NCBI RefSeq assembly: GCF_965638725.1
Contig: NC_134961.1
Coordinates: forward strand, 3,720,001-3,784,000
DNA length: 64,000 nucleotides
Direction: 5' to 3'
Source of the DNA: Aptenodytes patagonicus
Lineage: Eukaryota > Chordata > Aves > Sphenisciformes > Spheniscidae
This document shows, in pieces, positions 50,954-64,000 of this stretch; the stretch's first letter is position 1, and each line of letters begins with the position of its first letter. The notes below the pieces were generated by a model. The model was not told where the DNA came from, searched no databases, and saw only the letters and a list, made by a program, of their open reading frames with translations. The translations under genes and the position numbers were made by a program.

Positions 50954-51964
50954 CCGTGTCACATACAGACAGTTGCCATGTATTCCCTTAACACGACTAT
51001 TCTTTTATAACAATTTGGTGTCTTCATAGTGCTTTTCTGTCAGATCCTGAACTGCTTTCATTTTATCCACCTGCTATCCAAAGATGACATCAGCCTCTGA
51101 CCACAGGTGGGTGGAGTGGTGCGTTATGCACTGCTGTGGCAGAAAACATTTATTTTTCTGCTTAAGTCTCCACAGAAAACATTTTCGCATACAGATCGAG
51201 TAACACATTCTTAATATTGTACTGCCTTTCACACAACATCTTATGGCATTGGTCTTGAACTATTTTGTATTTACACCACCTGTTACCATGCTCGATCGAA
51301 GGAAGTAACAAAGCTGAGACTGGAGACACAGAATCTGTAAACCTATGCCCAATACCGCCCTTAGCAAAGAAGTTTTACAAATGTTCTCAGAAACCAGCCA
51401 ACTGTTCTCAGTAACGGCGAGCCCTCACTCCATTATGTTCCCTTTGCTTTAGGGCAGAAATTCAGAAAGTCAGGAATACTCACAGAAGGTAAATCATTTT
51501 GGTGCCACGATACACGTTCAACTTGCTTGACGCTCCGTATGAACTTGCTGTTTACCACCCAAGTTTCTTCATACAGTGTCATTCTAAATTCCTGTATCGC
51601 CATGCAGATGCTCATCGTCCTTTGACCCATTAAGAACAGTTGTCACTGCAGTTGCCAGTTTGTGACTTACACGTTTGACATTGGTATTTTCAGCTGTTAA
51701 TATTTAGTTTAAGACATCAGTTATTTCTGCTTTTAAACACCAAAACATTTTTGTCACAGAATTCACTGAATAGTTTTGAAATAAGTCATCTAGAGTAAGC
51801 TGTGAATTCTGCTTTTGATTGTACAGTTCTAATCTGCAATAATTAAATGAACTACCAAACAGACAGAAATAATGTGCAAGTTACATAGTTAATAGTTTAA
51901 ACACGCAGATGTTTTACAAAAATTCTAATATGATGAGTTTTCCCTAGAAAAGAAAGTCACCAAT
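50954..51964 (-). other. GNPTG: GNPTG 3' untranslated region (inferred)
   Basis: About 1 kb from the proposed GNPTG stop to the poly(A) signals. A 65-codon open frame at 51433-51630 on the minus strand has no family I recognise. If the last exon is misplaced, part of this stretch would be coding. Confidence 0.45.
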
Positions 51965-60951
<8,987 letters not shown>

Positions 60952-61018
60952 CACCTCTTCCGCTGGAAACGGAAGGGCGCGGGGCCGCGGGGCGGCCGCT
61001 CCGCCCAGGCGCGGGACC
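60952..61018. promoter_or_regulatory. Shared bidirectional promoter/5' leader region, GNPTG and TSR3
   Basis: Only 67 bases separate the GNPTG start codon on the minus strand from the TSR3 start codon on the plus strand. The interval is GC-rich and has an inverted pair of ETS-type cores, CTTCCGC (60957-60963) and ACGGAAGG (60969-60976), plus GC boxes and no TATA box. Either the leaders are very short or the two transcripts overlap at their 5' ends. Confidence 0.8.
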
Positions 61019-61115
61019 ATGGAGCGCGGCCGGCGCGCTGCCCGGCGGAGGGGCGGGCGGCGCGGCGCTCGCAGCCTCCACACCTTCGCGGCGGAAGCAG
61101 AGGCCGCGCTGAGAG
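61019..61115 (+). CDS. TSR3: TSR3 exon 1
   Basis: Residues 1-32 plus one base. Very Arg-rich ([18 protein letters not shown]), then [12 protein letters not shown]. Donor G|GTGCGG is weak. G+C is extreme. Confidence 0.85.
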
Positions 61116-63764
61116 GTGCGGGAGCGTGCCGCGGCCTACGGTCCGGGCGGGACTCGCGGGTCCCGCCCTGGGTCCTGCCGGGGCGCCGGGCCGGGCCGTG
61201 CGGCTGGCCGGCCGCTGGGCACTAACGCGCGCCTGCCGTTTTCAGCTTGCCTGGAGGGCGAGGGGGCCGCCCCGCAGGCGAAGTTCCCGTGCCCTCTTGC
61301 CATGTGGGAGCTCGGACACTGCGATCCCAAGAAATGCACCGGCAGGAAACTGGCCCGACAAGGGCTGCTCCGAACCCTGCACCTCCGCCAGAGATTCCCA
61401 GGCCTCGTCCTCAGTCCTCTGGCTGCTGAGTATGTCTCTCCGGCCGACAGGTAAGTCCCCGGTGAGGCCCGCACCCAGGCGACCTCACCGCCTGTTCGCA
61501 AAGCCTGCGGAGGCACAGGCCGCGAGGAAGGGCGCTTGGCCCAAACGCTGCAGGAAGGGATTATCGGGGAGAACATTTTAACTGCTGATTCGTGACCAAA
61601 ACTGTGCTACAGAATCACAGAATCATAGAATAGTTTGGGTTGGAAGGGGCCTCTAAAGGTCATCTAGTCCAACCCCCCCTGCCGTGGGCAGGGACATCTT
61701 CAACTAGAGCAGGTTGCTCAGAGCCCCATCCAACCTGACCTGGAATGTTTCCAGGGATGGGACATCCACCACCTCTCTGGGCAACCTGTGCCAGTGCTTC
61801 ACCACCCTCAGCGTAAAAAATTGCTTCCTTATATCTAGTCTAAATCTGCCCCCCTTTAGTTTAAAGCCATTCCTCCTCGACCTGTCGCAACAGGCCCTGC
61901 TAGAATAAGTTTGACCTTCCTGTTACATCATGTCAGTGCATGAACATGAGAAATAGAGCCATTTTATTAAATCAGGTTGACATTTTTGCACAGCTGGTAC
62001 TGGGTGAAAAAAGCATCTGTAGATTCCAGTGAGAAATCAAAGTATGTGGTTTGTAGGTTCATTTGTTCAGAATCACGGGCCTATAGCTACTGTGTCTTTT
62101 ATGATGCCATATTCAAGTTCTTAGGCTAGGCAACACGATGCATTAACTAGAAAACTTATTTGGGGGAAACGTTGAGAATTTTCTTCAAACGTGCCTGCAG
62201 AATTTTTATAAAGATGTATTTACTCAGAGAAAAGATTGGACTTCAAAAGCTAGCGGAGAACCTAATCTGAACTTTGGTGTACTTTTAAGAATGTGAACGT
62301 TATTAACCACAATCTTCTGTCACATTTTTAAACCTAGAATTTTTCACTTTCAGTTTGAAACATATGGGTAAACCTTTTTTGCCACATGCATGTTCGGAGG
62401 AAATGCATGTTATTATTCTTTCTCACTGCATCTGTATTTTAGATCATTGTAAAACGTGTGCTTTTTGACTTACAAAAGGGGGAGGTTGTATGCAAATTTG
62501 TTGCCAGTATAAAGTGGCAATTGTAATTCTCACTTTAACTTATTTTATCAATACAATGATAACAATTTTTCAAATACAGTGATGTTTCTTTTTTCAGGCA
62601 CATCATTGCTCAGAGCGGAATTGCAGTCATAGATTGCTCATGGGCCAAATTAGAAGAAACTCCCTTTAACAGAATGAGAGGAACTCATCTACGGCTGCTG
62701 CCTTACTTGGTGGCTGCAAATCCTGTGAACTATGGTCGGCCCTGCAAGCTGTCCTGCGTGGAAGCTTTTGCTGCAGCTTTTTGCATTGTTGGTAGGCAGT
62801 AATGTCTCATGTGAAATATGTTATAAGCAATTCTTACATCCTTAATCAGAAGAGATGATCTGCGATAGACTAAACTGTAATGTTGTCCTACTGGTCGTCA
62901 CTTTGTTGAGTTTGAAATCAGGTTGTCTAGCTTTCTTCCAAGTACTCGTACCTGGTAGCATCGAGGTATCCGTGGGGTATTCATGTCAGCTAGTTAACAG
63001 GACACATATAAACTGATGATCCTGGTTTTGTCAGGATGGCACTTAATGTTAGAAAACTGTTAAAAAAAGCCCAAAAAGACAGAGTGTGACTCCGTAGGCA
63101 CCTTTGTCTTAATGAGAGATAACAGTTCTCTGTTAATACGGTGGGTTCTGGTTAAGAACAAAAGAAATTGCCCCCTCTTGTGATGTTTTGCAAACTCATC
63201 ACAGAACTTTCTTGACAATTGAAGAGACATGCTCTACTGTACTGCAGACAAATCCTACCTTCTGAAAATATTGTATGTACAGCTGCTCTCTTTCTGAAGG
63301 ACTGTGGCAGCTAGAGCTTGAATCATTCATTACCCGTACAAAATATTTTTATATAACACTCACTAAAAGATGATGAACTTTTCTTGGCTTCAGTTAGCTA
63401 TTTCAAGTTAAACTGAAATTTGAAAAGTTTTTTCATCTTTTTAAAAGTCTGACTCCCTGAACACTGAAAAGATGCTGGCAAACATCTCACTATTGTAGTG
63501 ATGCATAGGTATGTACTGAACTTAGAAACCTGTAAGCTGAGTGAAATCTCACACTGAAAAAGAAAACTGATCATTTATTTTCTGTTTTAGGATTCCCAGA
63601 CCTAGCCACCATTCTTCTAAGGAAATTTAAATGGGGTAAGGCATTTATTGACTTGAACAAAAATCTCTTGGAAAAATATGCAGCCTGTCATTGCCAGGAA
63701 GAAGTGCTGAGAGTTGAAAAGGACTTTTTAGCCAGTGTCCAAGAAACAAAAAATGAAGAAATGG
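61019..63764 (+). CDS. TSR3: TSR3, 18S rRNA aminocarboxypropyltransferase (3' end outside)
   Basis: Four exons, 61019-61115, 61246-61450, 62598-62791 and 63591-63764, join in phase into about 223 codons and end at a donor (G|GTAAGA), so at least one more exon lies to the right. TSR3 transfers the aminocarboxypropyl group of S-adenosylmethionine to a modified uridine of 18S rRNA during small-subunit maturation. Visible family signatures are [19 protein letters not shown] (about 50-68), [12 protein letters not shown], the [12 protein letters not shown] and AANPVNYGR segments, [18 protein letters not shown] and [10 protein letters not shown]. The first 30 residues are Arg-rich and not conserved. 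The start ATG has ACC before and G after it, an excellent context. Confidence 0.96.
61246..61450 (+). CDS. TSR3: TSR3 exon 2
   Basis: Residues 33-100 plus two bases. Contains [34 protein letters not shown] and the conserved N-terminal TSR3 core. Acceptor CGTTTTCAG, donor AG|GTAAGT. Confidence 0.95.
61609..61908 (-). mobile_element. CR1 LINE 3' fragment in TSR3 intron 2
   Basis: CAGAATCACAGAATCATAGA, GGTTGGAAGGGGCCTCTAAA and GGGCAACCTGTGCCAGTGCT identify a 300-base CR1 3' end in minus orientation, ending near CAACAGGCCCTGCTAGA. Confidence 0.92.
61909..62597 (+). other. TSR3: TSR3 intron 2, right part
   Basis: AT-rich sequence after the CR1 fragment, with no feature seen. The next intron (62792-63590) also shows nothing, and 63765-64000 is the start of intron 4. 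Confidence 0.75.
62598..62791 (+). CDS. TSR3: TSR3 exon 3
   Basis: Residues 101-165 plus one base. [20 protein letters not shown] to [20 protein letters not shown] and [13 protein letters not shown] form the central methyltransferase-like fold. Acceptor TTTTTTCAG, donor G|GTAGGC. Confidence 0.95.
63591..63764 (+). CDS. TSR3: TSR3 exon 4
   Basis: Residues 166-223 plus one base. [18 protein letters not shown], then [18 protein letters not shown], ending in an acidic TKNEEM before the donor. The acidic tail seen in the family would follow outside the window. Confidence 0.93.
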
Positions 63765-64000
63765 GTAAGAAAAAACACAGACACACCACACACACCCTTT
63801 TCCTAACTAGTTTCTTTACAGTCTTTTCCTTTAACGTCATGAAAATATTGGCAAGGTAGAAGATAAGAGCTTTGTTGGGATGTATTGTTTCGTCTTTATA
63901 CTGTGTATTCTTCTTATAAGCAAGTTTGCCTATTTTTTCCAACTCAAAAAAATGAAAACGACTAAAGCAATTTAATGCATGTAGTAGTGTATTCACAGCT

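Noticed and set aside
50158-51029. Plus-strand frames of 252 and 210 codons antisense to UQCC4
   Set aside because: Compositional frames in the CpG island; no conserved motif.
51433-51630. 65-codon minus frame as a possible GNPTG last exon
   Set aside because: The nearest acceptors have no good pyrimidine tract, and the residues do not resemble the GNPTG C-terminus.

Overview
This is a window of avian nuclear DNA, judged by its dense CR1 LINE fragments ending in the ATTCTATG-type 3' tail, an avian-type solo LTR, CpG-island promoters and vertebrate intron-exon structure. It holds four conserved genes: UNKL, UQCC4 (C16orf91/CCSMST1), GNPTG and TSR3. As I remember it, this gene set matches human 16p13.3. 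I worked from the sequence alone; exon joins come from matching splice sites and reading frame to remembered protein families, not from alignments.

Layout. Positions 1-48532 are the 5' two-thirds of UNKL on the minus strand. Eleven coding exons encode residues 1 to about 480, including all six CCCH zinc fingers; the coiled coil and RING end lie beyond the left edge. Positions 49000-50661 are UQCC4 (minus, two exons, 126 codons). Positions about 50950-60951 are GNPTG (minus, eleven exons, about 277 codons). Positions 61019 to the right edge are TSR3 (plus, four exons seen, 3' end outside). GNPTG and TSR3 are head-to-head with only 67 bp between start codons, so they must share one bidirectional CpG-island promoter. 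UQCC4 and UNKL follow GNPTG in the same direction, each starting from its own CpG island a few hundred bases after the previous gene's likely poly(A) signal.

The introns, especially in UNKL, carry the mobile elements: a minus-strand CR1 inserted in a plus-strand CR1 (7.4-8.4 kb), a solo LTR inserted in another CR1 with a perfect 5-bp target duplication (4.6-5.6 kb), a 1.4-kb CR1 with a decayed reverse transcriptase (19.0-20.4 kb), and older CR1 relics. The genes share no pathway. UNKL is an RNA-binding zinc-finger protein, UQCC4 assembles mitochondrial complex III, GNPTG is the gamma subunit of the Golgi enzyme that tags lysosomal hydrolases, and TSR3 modifies 18S rRNA.

I found no undescribed multi-gene system. 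The most useful observations are gene order (UNKL-UQCC4 appears inverted relative to human), a UNKL exon that seems to be missing from the human protein I remember, a NAGNAG acceptor in the GNPTG signal peptide, a short divergent GNPTG C-terminus, a fused acceptor/donor motif in GNPTG, and the nested retroelements.
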